The notes: a model not told the origin generated them from the sequence alone. A stretch of 64,000 bases of DNA from an uncultured Prevotella sp. (GCA_946415245.1 CAMKRS010000009.1:1-64000); one strand, 5' to 3'. Shown: positions 1 to 8,504, counted from the first letter of the stretch. Made by a program: numbers and translations.

Positions 1-395
1 CTCTGTAACTGCTCTCGATTCTTCTCAACAAAATCATAGTCACATTTAATAATCAACCAATCCTTCTCAATCTTTTCAAAATCCAAGATGACTGTTGCCG
101 TTATCGATTGAATGTTACCTGCATTAAAATCATAAAAATGATAGTCACCTTTTGTTATCCTTTCAAGATCACCCCTTGACCATCTCTTTTTTAGTACTTT
201 TATAACTGCATCGCTTCTAAAATTAGGTATGAACCAGACACTAGACTGTTTGAGCTCTAGTGTGATGTACCTCCAGAGTTTCATCCAGTTTGTTGAACTT
301 GGCAATTCTTGGGTATTCCCAGGTTGAATGAATTGGAGCCAAAAGAACTGGCTAATCGGCGTTTTATTTGGGTGTGGAAATTTACTCATTGTCAT
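1..395 (-). CDS. Hypothetical protein, C-terminal part cut by window edge
   Basis: An open frame starts at ATG 395 and runs without a stop off the left edge, giving at least 131 residues. It begins MTMSKFPHPNKTPISQFFWL and is rich in Trp, Phe and Lys, with no signal peptide or membrane segment in the visible part. The start directly abuts the stop of the upstream zinc-ribbon gene (TAG at 398-396), so the two are probably translationally coupled members of one minus-strand operon. The next in-frame ATG (389) is an alternative start. I do not recognise the family. Confidence 0.6.
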   Translation of the reverse strand, partial: MTMSKFPHPNKTPISQFFWLQFIQPGNTQELPSSTNWMKLWRYITLELKQSSVWFIPNFRSDAVIKVLKKRWSRGDLERITKGDYHFYDFNAGNIQSITATVILDFEKIEKDWLIIKCDYDFVEKNREQLQ

Positions 396-635
396 CTAAC
401 CTTTGATTAAAAACATCTGGGTGCAAGCACTTAATTCTTTAGTTATTTGATCCCAAACTTCATGATCAGTCTTAATAAAAATCGATGTCAGACGAATCTT
501 GTCACTCCCACAATTCGAACAGCAGAGAGTTTGGTCAAATAAATAGTCCATCTTGGATTCTGCTAGAACCCAAAATAATTCTCCGCACTCTGTGCATTTT
601 ACATATCTTTTTCCTCTGCCAAAAGCTATCAACAT
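396..635 (-). CDS. Small zinc-ribbon protein
   Basis: A 79-residue protein with two cysteine knuckles, CTEC near residues 14-17 and a CCSNC cluster near residues 38-42, the spacing expected of a small zinc ribbon. Nothing else identifies a function. Its start overlaps the end of the upstream Sel1-repeat gene by 7 bases, and its stop abuts the next start, so it lies inside a tightly packed minus-strand operon. It could bind nucleic acid or protein; this is inference from the fold only. Confidence 0.6.
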   Translation of the reverse strand: MLIAFGRGKRYVKCTECGELFWVLAESKMDYLFDQTLCCSNCGSDKIRLTSIFIKTDHEVWDQITKELSACTQMFLIKG

Positions 636-1573
636 ACTTCTTTGCTATATTTTCTTTCCAAATACCAAATATACGATTTAACAGTACGATTACCCTTTCT
701 TTGGGCCTCCTTAAACCAATGCAGTGCCTCATCGTAATTCTCTTCGTTCACCTCAAGCATGGCCAAGTGTTCCTCTGGCTTACCATGAGCTTTCTCGGAT
801 TGTCCTGCCTGCTTGAACATTACTCTTGCCTTATCCAAGTCCACATCCGTCCCAAGACCATACTCATAACAGAAAGCCAACATCACCTGCGCCCTATAAA
901 AGCCTTGATTAGCAGAAGCCATATAAAAAGGAAACGTTTTCTTCAAGTTAATGTATTTCCCATGCACGCCTCTCCTATATTCCTCTGCTAAGAAGAACTG
1001 TCCGAACTTATCACCTTTTTCAGCGAGGTCATTCAGTTCCTTCATATAAGCCTTTCTATACACTCTGAACAACCTTTCGTATTCTTTCAGTTCCAGTTTC
1101 ACAAGGTCAGGACGCAAGGCTTTGGTTTCCTCGCTCAGAACATCTACCATATACATCGGTTCGTCCTGTGGGGAATTTCCTTCTAGCATGTTGTTAAAGA
1201 AATCTTCCTCTTCGTCAGGATTGAAACCATAAAACGTGATATGCCAAAGGCAGATGCCTGCAATCATATCCAACGGCACCTTCTCTGCCTCTGGACAAAA
1301 GTTCATCTCTGCTCCTAAAGCTTTCTGCCAGTTGCAACCCTCCAGGTCAGAGCACCAGACGGTTATTCCCGATGCCGTCCCTTTAGCCTCCTTTGCATAG
1401 GGGTTAGGTACTACGTCATATTTCCTGCCGTCGTATTCTGCCTCCATATCGCATAGCAGCTCGTATGCAACCAGATAGGAGAACCTGCTCCCCTCTGATT
1501 TGGGATGGAACTTGACGATGTACTCAAACATCCTATCGAAGTCACCTTTCCTTAACAATTCTTGTAGTTTCAT
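629..1573 (-). CDS. DUF6557-like domain plus Sel1-type repeats
   Basis: The frame is open from 1624, but I place the start at ATG 1573 (MKLQELLRKGDFD), which aligns with the start of the paralogue at 2055-2414 and leaves 4 bases after the upstream stop. Residues 1-120 resemble the DUF6557 pattern: a helical N-terminus, a middle variable segment and a closing LWHITFYGF motif. Residues about 200-314 carry Sel1/TPR-like helical repeats (AEKGDKFGQFFLAEEYRRG, ASANQGFYRAQVMLAFCYEYG, HWFKEAQRKGN), usually protein-interaction scaffolds. The DUF6557 assignment is from remembered family motifs and is moderate. Such proteins often lie in immunity or accessory loci of Bacteroidota. Confidence 0.7.
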   Translation of the reverse strand: MKLQELLRKGDFDRMFEYIVKFHPKSEGSRFSYLVAYELLCDMEAEYDGRKYDVVPNPYAKEAKGTASGITVWCSDLEGCNWQKALGAEMNFCPEAEKVPLDMIAGICLWHITFYGFNPDEEEDFFNNMLEGNSPQDEPMYMVDVLSEETKALRPDLVKLELKEYERLFRVYRKAYMKELNDLAEKGDKFGQFFLAEEYRRGVHGKYINLKKTFPFYMASANQGFYRAQVMLAFCYEYGLGTDVDLDKARVMFKQAGQSEKAHGKPEEHLAMLEVNEENYDEALHWFKEAQRKGNRTVKSYIWYLERKYSKEVC

Positions 1574-1577
1574 ATCT

Positions 1578-2012
1578 TCATCTCTTTTTATTCGTCCACC
1601 ATAATACTCGATCTTCCTCTTCATCCATACGAGGCTGCCTATAGATGCAGCTCTGTTGTCGTTCCTTGCTCTCGACTACTTCAGCCTGTTCTGAACTGAT
1701 ATGTCCATTGGGCATCAGGAAGTTCTCTACACATGGATGCAATACCTTACGGAACCATCGACGAGCCACTTTATCTTTCTGCAAGAAATACAGACAATCC
1801 CATGTGTCGTATACAGATTCACGCCTACATTCATCAAAGTGCAGACTATCACAGCCCCATCGCCAAAGTTGTCTTTCTCTTCTTTTTTTGTACCGTATTC
1901 TTGCACTTGCCATTCCGTGATCAAACAGCATCACATGAATACTATAATTCTTGTTCGAAAACACTTTCACCCCAAGGTATTCTGCGTACTCTATTTTCTG
2001 ATCTTTTGTCAT
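1578..2012 (-). CDS. Hypothetical protein
   Basis: A 144-residue soluble protein rich in Arg, Trp and charged residues (KKRRERQLWRWGCDSLHF; DTWDCLYFLQKDKVARRWF). No signal peptide, membrane segment or known motif is visible. It lies between the two DUF6557-like genes, in the same orientation and 4 bases before the start chosen for the next gene, so it belongs to that cluster. Function unknown. Confidence 0.6.
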   Translation of the reverse strand: MTKDQKIEYAEYLGVKVFSNKNYSIHVMLFDHGMASARIRYKKRRERQLWRWGCDSLHFDECRRESVYDTWDCLYFLQKDKVARRWFRKVLHPCVENFLMPNGHISSEQAEVVESKERQQSCIYRQPRMDEEEDRVLWWTNKKR

Positions 2013-2054
2013 ACTTTTCGCTATATTATGATTCGATACTCCTTTTACTTCACA

Positions 2055-2414
2055 TCAAGATTCTGAAGGTGTAAACCCGTAGAAAGTAAGCTCCCATAAC
2101 ATTAGAGCTGTTGCATGTTCGATGCTGTCAAGCTCAATCCCTTCATCCACAACGACCTCACGTCCAATGATTCCACTCCAAGGTTTATCGTGGAAAGCGC
2201 CAGGGTGAACGTAAACGTAGGGTGGTATATAGTCCTCGCTTGACCACTTAAAATAAACTTCGTGGTCATCTGCAGGTTCTGCCTCCATTCCCCTAACGAT
2301 GTCGAAGGCTTTGCGAAAAGCAGGAATACTATCCCTATACTTCTCACCATGCTTCAACAGATAGGGGATAACCTTCTCAAAGTCCGAATTACAAAAAAAA
2401 TCTTTGACCGTCAT
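2055..2414 (-). CDS. DUF6557-like small protein
   Basis: A 119-residue protein that looks like a stand-alone copy of the N-terminal domain of the gene at 629-1573. Both start with a short helix (MTVKDFFCNSDFEKVIPYL versus MKLQELLRKGDFDRMFEYI), share a VRGMEAE / LCDMEAE stretch and end with the hallmark LWELTFYGF / LWHITFYGF. I take both as DUF6557-like from the remembered family pattern. It is the first gene of the left-hand operon, with a -7 box about 25 bases upstream. Function is not established. Confidence 0.65.
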   Translation of the reverse strand: MTVKDFFCNSDFEKVIPYLLKHGEKYRDSIPAFRKAFDIVRGMEAEPADDHEVYFKWSSEDYIPPYVYVHPGAFHDKPWSGIIGREVVVDEGIELDSIEHATALMLWELTFYGFTPSES

Positions 2415-2437
2415 TGCATTTTTTTATTTTCACATTG

Positions 2438-2445
2438 CAAATTTA
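2438..2445 (-). promoter_or_regulatory. Promoter -7 box for the left small-gene operon
   Basis: On the minus strand the octamer reads TAAATTTG, matching the Bacteroidota -7 consensus TAnnTTTG, 23 bases before the ATG at 2414. No convincing -33 box is seen. Confidence 0.5.
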
Positions 2446-2507
2446 GCCAAAGAATTTTGTTCACGGTGATAATAAGGTTCGGTAGTTTTTATGGAATTGT
2501 ATAAAAC

Positions 2508-2539
2508 CCAACTTCCCGTATTATCTTACTAGAAGTTGG
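2508..2539 (-). terminator. Hairpin after viaA-like gene
   Basis: Eight-base arms CCAACTTC and GAAGTTGG close a 16-base loop. On the minus strand it is followed by GTTTTAT. It lies between the viaA-like stop (2616) and the next operon promoter, as a terminator would, but the U-tract is weak. Confidence 0.4.
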
Positions 2540-2615
2540 CAGAGTTTAAAGATTACATACCACATCTATTTACGTTTATATCATCCAGATTCTATCTAGA
2601 ATAGTAATCTGGTAA

Positions 2616-3875
2616 TTATGAGTCTCCATGACGGACTATTTCGTTGAAATAGGGTGATAATTCCGTTTCTTCGGATCCAATTTTGTAACCAAAGAAACGA
2701 TATCCAAGCCCTCTATAGTACATCATTTTGGAAAGCAGGTCGATGGATGGCTTGGGTATTTCAAAATCGCTAATAACCAACACGTCGGCTAACTGATAGT
2801 ATTGGCTGTTTTCCCATAATCCAAAGATTGCCAATAACATTTCTGTGATGTCAGTTGCGCCATATTCTATCGGTATCTGCAGGATGAAGTCCCTGTAACC
2901 ACCTCCTAATCTGACTTTATAATTCTCCCAGGCATTTTTCAGATCAATCACATCAATATCCTCAGAATATAATATCAAGAGACAGGCTCTTTTCTGACGT
3001 TGGGCCTCCATAAATATGTTAGAGACTACTACTCTGGCAACATCTAAGGGGTGACCTTCCATACTACCGGATGTGTCCATGCAAATAATCATTGGCCCAC
3101 GGCCTTTTGCTCGTACATTATTTAGTCCACGAGAAGTTTTTCCATTTTCTGATTTGTGATGAAATAACTGTAGTTGATGATCAACGTATTTATGAAGAAA
3201 AACATCTTCTGTCTGACTATCTGAAAACAAAGCAGTTTCAAAAGGAAGCAAGGAAGAGAAGGACTGACCTACAGTGATGCCCTGTATATCACTTCCACCA
3301 GAATGAGGAAGATTCTGATTACCATAGGAAAGATGTGCCTTTCTATCACCAGCATTGGAGGGCTTTCTACCTATCAATAAAAGAATCTCTTCCAGCGCGT
3401 GATTCTTTTTTCGCGAATTCAATAACTCTATCGTTTCCTTTATTCCTTTGTCGTTTATGCCATCGCCAAGACCATCAATCAATCTGTCGAGATCTTTTGA
3501 ACTGATTTGACCTTCATCTATGGCTTTCTTTACAATTTGAAGTCTATTCCTATAAACATATTCAATCTTTTGCGATTGCCTTTTAATTGTTCCCTCAACA
3601 TCTTCATTGAACTCTAATTCCCTTAGTATTTCAGAAATGAAAGAGATAATCGCATTTCGGTAGGCAGCCTTATGCAACGGATCTGAAAATGCTTCCTTGA
3701 ATAGCTCCATCTTTGAAAAATGGTTGCGTAAATAGTCGATAATAGAGTCGTCTGAATCGAGAAAAGGATTGTTGGAGCTGATGGCAATTGACAAAGGAGG
3801 GATTCTGCCAGTCTTAAAGAACTGGTTGACGAAATCAACATAGTAAGCCATTTTAATCTTATTCTTCATAAGCAA
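2616..3875 (-). CDS. viaA: VWA-domain protein, ViaA-like partner of RavA
   Basis: A 419-residue protein (483 in E. coli ViaA) with an N-terminal helical half and a C-terminal von Willebrand A domain. The metal-site motif DTSGSM is near residue 268, followed by conserved Thr in GATD and Asp in VISDFE. The end (YRGLGYRFFGYKIG) matches the ViaA C-terminus as I remember it. ViaA proteins partner the MoxR AAA+ ATPase RavA, encoded just upstream. The frame overlaps the ravA-like end by 17 bases if it starts at 3875; an ATG at 3851 (MAYYVDFVNQFF) lies 8 bases after that stop and is an equally good start. Exact orthology to E. coli ViaA is inferred. Confidence 0.8.
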   Translation of the reverse strand: MLMKNKIKMAYYVDFVNQFFKTGRIPPLSIAISSNNPFLDSDDSIIDYLRNHFSKMELFKEAFSDPLHKAAYRNAIISFISEILRELEFNEDVEGTIKRQSQKIEYVYRNRLQIVKKAIDEGQISSKDLDRLIDGLGDGINDKGIKETIELLNSRKKNHALEEILLLIGRKPSNAGDRKAHLSYGNQNLPHSGGSDIQGITVGQSFSSLLPFETALFSDSQTEDVFLHKYVDHQLQLFHHKSENGKTSRGLNNVRAKGRGPMIICMDTSGSMEGHPLDVARVVVSNIFMEAQRQKRACLLILYSEDIDVIDLKNAWENYKVRLGGGYRDFILQIPIEYGATDITEMLLAIFGLWENSQYYQLADVLVISDFEIPKPSIDLLSKMMYYRGLGYRFFGYKIGSEETELSPYFNEIVRHGDS

Positions 3876-5433
3876 AAGCCTTGCTAATGTTAACCCTTAT
3901 TTCGATGATCTCATTATTCATTTTTTCTATGAAATCACAGATGTCCCTTTCGTCATCTACATTATAAAACAGATTCAAGGACAATGTATGATGTATATCT
4001 TTAATATGATCACAAATAGATTCAACCTCTTTGTAGAAATCATCTGGTGATGCCGATAGAGTAGTGTGCGTTTCCTGTATTTGGCCGTCTTCCATCTTTT
4101 CTATCTCATACCTGACACCATCGAGATAGATGTAATCGTTATCTCTCAAAAGATTGGTCATTCTCCATCCTTCAGGTAAGGATCCTTTACGATTCTTGAT
4201 GTCGTAAAGCCTGATAATAGTTTTCTGTTCATCATCTTCTTTATCTTGATAGATAATCCCGTGTTCGCCCAAACTCCGTTTTACGTGATTTCTATAGGGT
4301 ATATTCATGAAGTCTGCAATAGCGATGAAAGTTTGTCCCATACCATGAGCCAGAACATGATAATAGAAACCGTTATAGACCATTTTGCCAGAATCAGTTT
4401 TTGAAGATATCATCTTGGAATAGGTTTGCTGTTCTGTTTTCTTTCGTAAAAAACTCTTGATTTCTTTTCTCAAGGTTAGAATGGCAAAAGTACATTCCGA
4501 GAAGACAGACCTGATAATAATCTTATTGATAGGCTTTATCTCATCCATCTCTTGCCATAGACAATATTTCAAAAGCAACAAGTCTGAGAGATTGACGGCT
4601 TCTCTTCCTTGCATCAATGCTGATGTGCGAAGCAAGCGGATAATCTTTTTCCATCGGCGGTCACTGACATAGACAAATCTGGATTCATCTTCACTATCTT
4701 CATCATCATATTCTTCTTCGTTTGGTATTGAAACCGTCTTCAAAGTCTCTCGTATTGAATGGATGACATCTAGAATCTCATTTGGCACTCTGACCTTAGA
4801 TATCTCAGATTGCCAATGATGATACTCTTTTTCTGTAATGGAACACTTGATAGATGGGCTCAGATCGGTATGCTCATCGAGAATCATCTTATCGAAATCC
4901 TCTCTCTTGGAAATACTTCCACAAACCATCCTGATAATAAACCTGTCCCATAGAGCTTCCAATCCCTCGCCAGATGCAGGCAACTCGTTACTCGCACCAA
5001 TTAATACTTTCATGGGCAAACGGACATCTTTTTCCCCATTATGATATATCTTCTCATTAATTGCTGTCAGCAAGGAGTTCTGAATCGCTGGGCCAGCCTT
5101 CCATATTTCATCCAAGAAGACAATATCAGCAGTAGGCATATATCCATCTATATTGCGTTCATATTTGTCTTCTTCTTTCATCTTACGAATACTCACAGGT
5201 CCGAAAATTTCGTCAGGGGTAGAGAACCTGGACATGAGATATTCGAAACTCTTGGCATTTCTGAAAATGGCTTTTGTTCGTCTGGCTATTAATGATTTTC
5301 CGATACCAGGAGGCCCTAACAACAAGATGCTCTCGCCTGCAATCGAAGTCAACAAAACTAATGCGCATTCCGTCTCCTTATCATAAAGACCAGCAGACAT
5401 TTCTTTTAATAATTCATGTATTCTTTGTTTCAT
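3859..5433 (-). CDS. ravA: MoxR-family AAA+ ATPase, RavA-like
   Basis: A 524-residue protein closely following E. coli RavA (about 498 residues). Walker A GPPGIGKS is at residues 40-47, Walker B IVFLDE near 104-109, and sensor 1 GASNEL near 146. The RavA-typical stretches FEYLMSRFSTPDEIFGP and YVSDRRWKKIIRLL are present. The C-terminal 200 residues are less conserved. RavA works as a hexamer with the VWA protein ViaA; in E. coli the pair is linked to respiratory complexes, phospholipids and aminoglycoside sensitivity, and MoxR-VWA pairs also occur in conflict systems. It is first in a two-gene unit behind a good promoter box. The location in an AT-rich island suggests an acquired copy. Confidence 0.88.
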   Translation of the reverse strand: MKQRIHELLKEMSAGLYDKETECALVLLTSIAGESILLLGPPGIGKSLIARRTKAIFRNAKSFEYLMSRFSTPDEIFGPVSIRKMKEEDKYERNIDGYMPTADIVFLDEIWKAGPAIQNSLLTAINEKIYHNGEKDVRLPMKVLIGASNELPASGEGLEALWDRFIIRMVCGSISKREDFDKMILDEHTDLSPSIKCSITEKEYHHWQSEISKVRVPNEILDVIHSIRETLKTVSIPNEEEYDDEDSEDESRFVYVSDRRWKKIIRLLRTSALMQGREAVNLSDLLLLKYCLWQEMDEIKPINKIIIRSVFSECTFAILTLRKEIKSFLRKKTEQQTYSKMISSKTDSGKMVYNGFYYHVLAHGMGQTFIAIADFMNIPYRNHVKRSLGEHGIIYQDKEDDEQKTIIRLYDIKNRKGSLPEGWRMTNLLRDNDYIYLDGVRYEIEKMEDGQIQETHTTLSASPDDFYKEVESICDHIKDIHHTLSLNLFYNVDDERDICDFIEKMNNEIIEIRVNISKAFAYEE

Positions 5434-5452
5434 ATTTGGCTATTTCACGATG

Positions 5453-5460
5453 CAAATATA
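5453..5460 (-). promoter_or_regulatory. Promoter -7 box for ravA-viaA
   Basis: The minus strand reads TATATTTG followed by CA, a good TAnnTTTG box, 19 bases before the ravA ATG. It separates ravA-viaA from the EcsC operon upstream. Confidence 0.6.
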
Positions 5461-5585
5461 ACCAAATAAGAGTAGCAGACATGTCTATCAGATATTAATA
5501 TTTATGGGATATTATGAAATACTATAAGTTCCGTAAGATTTTACTAAAAGGATAATGGCGAATAACATTACCACTCATATCAATT

Positions 5586-5936
5586 TCATTTTCTAAGCTT
5601 AACTTCTGCGTCTCCGACTAGTTTCCAAACTTCGTTCTGGATGAAATCAGATAGGTCGGTGACATTCTTCTTGTTAGCATCGATATTTAGCAAATTAAGG
5701 ACAGATTGTGAACTTGACTCAATAACTACTTGGCTTTGTTCAGTACCAGTTGCCACCACCTTAATTTTCACACTCTCTGACATTGGCGAGATAAACCATC
5801 CCCGACGTGCTTCAATTATAAAATGGATATCATCGCACTGGATATTACAGAATCTAGTACGAGTCTCAAATACGTGCTTGACTGCTGTATATACCCGTCG
5901 AGCATTGCGTGGAAAGTCAAGGATGGTTCTTTGCAT
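5586..5936 (-). CDS. Small hypothetical protein in EcsC operon
   Basis: A 116-residue soluble protein. The middle is beta-rich (SESVKIKVVATGTEQSQVVIESSSQ) with a helical C-terminus, which could suggest a small alpha/beta sandwich, but no family is recognised. It starts 2 bases after the EcsC-family stop, so the two are translationally coupled. It is the last gene of the four-gene unit before the ravA promoter. Confidence 0.6.
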   Translation of the reverse strand: MQRTILDFPRNARRVYTAVKHVFETRTRFCNIQCDDIHFIIEARRGWFISPMSESVKIKVVATGTEQSQVVIESSSQSVLNLLNIDANKKNVTDLSDFIQNEVWKLVGDAEVKLRK

Positions 5937-5938
5937 AT

Positions 5939-6778
5939 TTAAACTTGTACCTCTATTTTTTTGTTATTGTATAGCCACCTTTTTTGGAATTCACGCCTTG
6001 CTGCCCATGCGACATCATTAACAAATGCCAAATTCATTGCAGCACCAACACCAGCACCAACAAAAGGAATTGCTTGGGCGGCTTTCCTCTTAGTTAAATT
6101 TATCCCTAGTTGCTTAGCCAAAGCCTTGATTGTTAAAATGGCTGCTTCAAGACCATACTTATTAGACATGGCTTTCTCAGACATCCTTTTCCATGTCATT
6201 TTTGAGATAGTAACGTTTATTGCCTGTAATGTGGCAACAGAAATCGATTTTTCTTCTACGGTGTTTGCTCCAGCAGCAGAAAGAATTCCATATACAAAAC
6301 GCTTGTCTGCTTCTGACTTACATTCATAACCATAGCATAATCCTATTTTGTGAATTGTCCGCAAGCTTAGTGTAATAAGGGCTGGGATATCCGCTATCAT
6401 GCCTGGCAACCCGGCAAGCCCAATAGCCCCTCCCTCAACTGTTGCTATACCATTAGCCCAATTGTGAACTTCGTTCGCAAGTTTATCAGACAGTTCCAAT
6501 TCTTTATGCTGTAATTCCTTGATAGAACCAACTCCTCCATCACGTATTATATCTTTGGAATCTGTTATGCTTTCTGCAAGCCAGTTTGATGCAACAAGTG
6601 CACCCTTAATTGCTTTGGACGGGACAATAGCCTGAACCAACATCGTTACTGGTTTCAGTGCAGTATTGAGTACCATAGATACAACGCTGGGGACTTTTTG
6701 TTCCCATTTGATGATCTCATTAAACTGATTTTCCTCATATTGAGAGATCACGTCTTTAATAATCTTCATTGTATCCAT
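5939..6778 (-). CDS. EcsC family protein
   Basis: A 279-residue protein with the EcsC-family layout: helical N-terminus, glycine-rich amphipathic segments (EGGAIGLAGLPGMIADIPALITLSLRTIHKIGLCYGY is split here by position about 115-150), and a C-terminal IPFVGAGVGAAMNLAFVNDV segment with following WAARREFQKRW. EcsC proteins associate with membranes and appear in Firmicute ABC-transport loci and in many accessory loci; no biochemical activity is firmly known. It lies between a glycine-rich zinc-ribbon protein and a small hypothetical, 17 and 2 bases away. Its function in this operon is open. Confidence 0.8.
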   Translation of the reverse strand: MDTMKIIKDVISQYEENQFNEIIKWEQKVPSVVSMVLNTALKPVTMLVQAIVPSKAIKGALVASNWLAESITDSKDIIRDGGVGSIKELQHKELELSDKLANEVHNWANGIATVEGGAIGLAGLPGMIADIPALITLSLRTIHKIGLCYGYECKSEADKRFVYGILSAAGANTVEEKSISVATLQAINVTISKMTWKRMSEKAMSNKYGLEAAILTIKALAKQLGINLTKRKAAQAIPFVGAGVGAAMNLAFVNDVAWAARREFQKRWLYNNKKIEVQV

Positions 6779-6795
6779 TTTCTTGCCTGATTATT

Positions 6796-7902
6796 TCATT
6801 CCAGAGATATATCGTCATAATCTGGCAAAGGGTAAAAATCCACGTTAACCTTCCATGACAACTCGGAAATATTCTTTTGAGAGAGTAACTTGGTCGTATT
6901 AATGGAAACATCGGTAGAAGCTGCTTGCAAAACTTTCAGATCAGCTTTTATCTGTTCCCTTTCCTGCTCTGTGGTTGTTTCAGAACTAGCTGTAGAAATT
7001 TTGAAACTACTGCGAATCGTTTGCCCTGCTAAACGGCTCTCACACTCTTCTTTCCATTCCTCTCGATGGTTATACCAGACCAAATTTTCAGGTAGTTTTG
7101 GCTTTTCTTTGGTAATCAGATAATCCCAACTGCCTTCTAATGAACTTTGAATACCCTTCTCAACTTCACTTTGGAACTCTTTTTCTCGAGAGCCTCGAAT
7201 TGCGTATTTAAGATTATCTGCGCCTCCCTGAATTAATCGATTTAGTGAATTCTTTTTTTCTTCATCTCTTTTAAAAAAATCACTATAATCTATATGTTTA
7301 GCCCCAAGATTCCGCATTATCTTTCTGAATTCTCTTAATTCGTCACGAAGTAATTCGATTTCGTAAGTATCATAGGGCAAGTATGAGTTTTGTCGGTATG
7401 GATGACAGACATAAAGCGTATTCTCAATAGGATGTCCTGTCGGAAAGGCTATATCCGATGGCAGACTATATTTAGATAACACTTTGAAACTTGATGGCAG
7501 CAAGCCTAACTCGTCACAAATAAATAGGTGTTTACGCTGAAGGTAAGGAAGGGAAGAGAATTCTTGTGCAAGTTCTACTGCATATTCTGCATTTTGTTTG
7601 TCATTCGGATCGTCTGTTGACCAAAAATTGCCGCATTTGCAGTCAAATACATATTTTCCATTAAGAACTCCTTCCTTTAAGCCATTAGCAGCTCCAAGTG
7701 ACATGCCTACAACCCACTGCCCAATTTCTTTACCTATATATTTCCCTTTTTCTCCAAAAATTTCTCCAACAGATTCTCCTGCCTTTTGTCCCAATACGCC
7801 ACAGTCATATACGCCTTTAACAAAGTTTGCCAAAGTTCCTGTTTCAGCTTTACACCATTGACCACATTTTGGGCAGCGTTGCCAAATAACCGTTTTACTC
7901 AT
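6796..7902 (-). CDS. Zinc-ribbon protein with glycine-zipper insert
   Basis: A 368-residue protein. The N-terminus has CPKCGQWC at residues 10-17 and a second knuckle CKCG near 88, so one zinc ribbon is interrupted by about 70 residues. The insert is glycine-rich with a repeated small-residue pattern (GQKAGESVGEIFGEKG, IGQWVVGMSLGAANG), like a glycine zipper that could enter membranes. Residues about 175-330 are charged and probably helical, and the C-terminus is Ser/Thr-rich then ends in DYDDISLE. I do not recognise a named family. It shares an operon with the EcsC gene, and both have glycine-rich membrane-type segments, so they may act together at a membrane. Confidence 0.65.
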   Translation of the reverse strand: MSKTVIWQRCPKCGQWCKAETGTLANFVKGVYDCGVLGQKAGESVGEIFGEKGKYIGKEIGQWVVGMSLGAANGLKEGVLNGKYVFDCKCGNFWSTDDPNDKQNAEYAVELAQEFSSLPYLQRKHLFICDELGLLPSSFKVLSKYSLPSDIAFPTGHPIENTLYVCHPYRQNSYLPYDTYEIELLRDELREFRKIMRNLGAKHIDYSDFFKRDEEKKNSLNRLIQGGADNLKYAIRGSREKEFQSEVEKGIQSSLEGSWDYLITKEKPKLPENLVWYNHREEWKEECESRLAGQTIRSSFKISTASSETTTEQEREQIKADLKVLQAASTDVSINTTKLLSQKNISELSWKVNVDFYPLPDYDDISLE

Positions 7903-7931
7903 AGGTTCAATCGTAAAGTAATATCTTGCTA

Positions 7932-8153
7932 CTATCCGATTCTGTCAACTTTAAGATAAATGCCATTGAGGGCACCAGCTTTCTTAATATCAACACCGTA
8001 AATACGCATGAAAGCATCAGCAACAACCTGACCACCATTCGTATGAACAGGATCGCTATAAGACTGAGTTACAACCTCTACTTGCATACCAGGATCAAGT
8101 ACTATACCATTAGTACGAACCTTTTGCTTAACAGTGATTCTGAACAATGCCAT
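7932..8153 (-). CDS. DUF6140-like small protein
   Basis: A 73-residue protein beginning MALFRITVKQKVRTNGIVLDPGM and ending in GVDIKKAGALNGIYLKVDRIG. This fits my memory of the DUF6140 family found in Bacteroidota accessory regions; the assignment is moderate. The beta-rich sequence has no membrane segment. It is the first gene after a structured leader of about 340 bases and precedes the zinc-ribbon and EcsC genes by 29 bases. Confidence 0.7.
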   Translation of the reverse strand: MALFRITVKQKVRTNGIVLDPGMQVEVVTQSYSDPVHTNGGQVVADAFMRIYGVDIKKAGALNGIYLKVDRIG

Positions 8154-8218
8154 AATCTTCTCATTTTAGGTTGTCCTACTCCCCGATTGGACTGTTATTA
8201 CTGTTGGTTTTAGGTACA

Positions 8219-8350
8219 TAAAAGAAGCGTGGGGATATACACCTTTTCTCGTCCCAACAGCTAAGCCTCGCATGCTTCCCAAGTCGAACGAGAAGTATGC
8301 AGAAGCCCACGCATATATGGCAATCACCATACATCACAATGGATGTTGGT
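8219..8350 (-). ncRNA. Structured leader RNA or small RNA upstream of DUF6140-like gene
   Basis: On the minus strand three hairpins follow one another. Two short ones lie at 8331-8346 (arms ACATC/GATGT) and 8316-8331 (TATGG/CCATA). A long one at 8227-8312 is closed by a 7-base stem (GCGTGGG 8306-8312 side with CCCACGC 8227-8233 side) and an inner stem (ACGAGAA/TTCTCGT, 8245-8251 with 8288-8294). The long hairpin is followed by CTTCTTTTAT, as in an intrinsic terminator or attenuator. It sits between a TATATTTG promoter at 8512-8505 and the ATG at 8153. No known riboswitch class is recognised. I infer either an attenuated leader or an independent small RNA. Confidence 0.5.
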
Positions 8351-8504
8351 ACGTTTGTCACTATACGTAGGCATCACTGCGGCTTCTCTTGACTTGAGGT
8401 TTTGAATTGCGAGTTCAGCTGTTGTCAATCAAAGCGTAGTAACGCCTATCAATATGTCCTGTCATTGGCTTAACCGATATAATTGGCTTCACCGTTTGAC
8501 GATG

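Noticed and set aside
8176..8361. A 61-residue minus-strand frame across the leader hairpins
   Set aside because: It coincides with the RNA stems, whose pairing explains the sequence better, and it has no family match.
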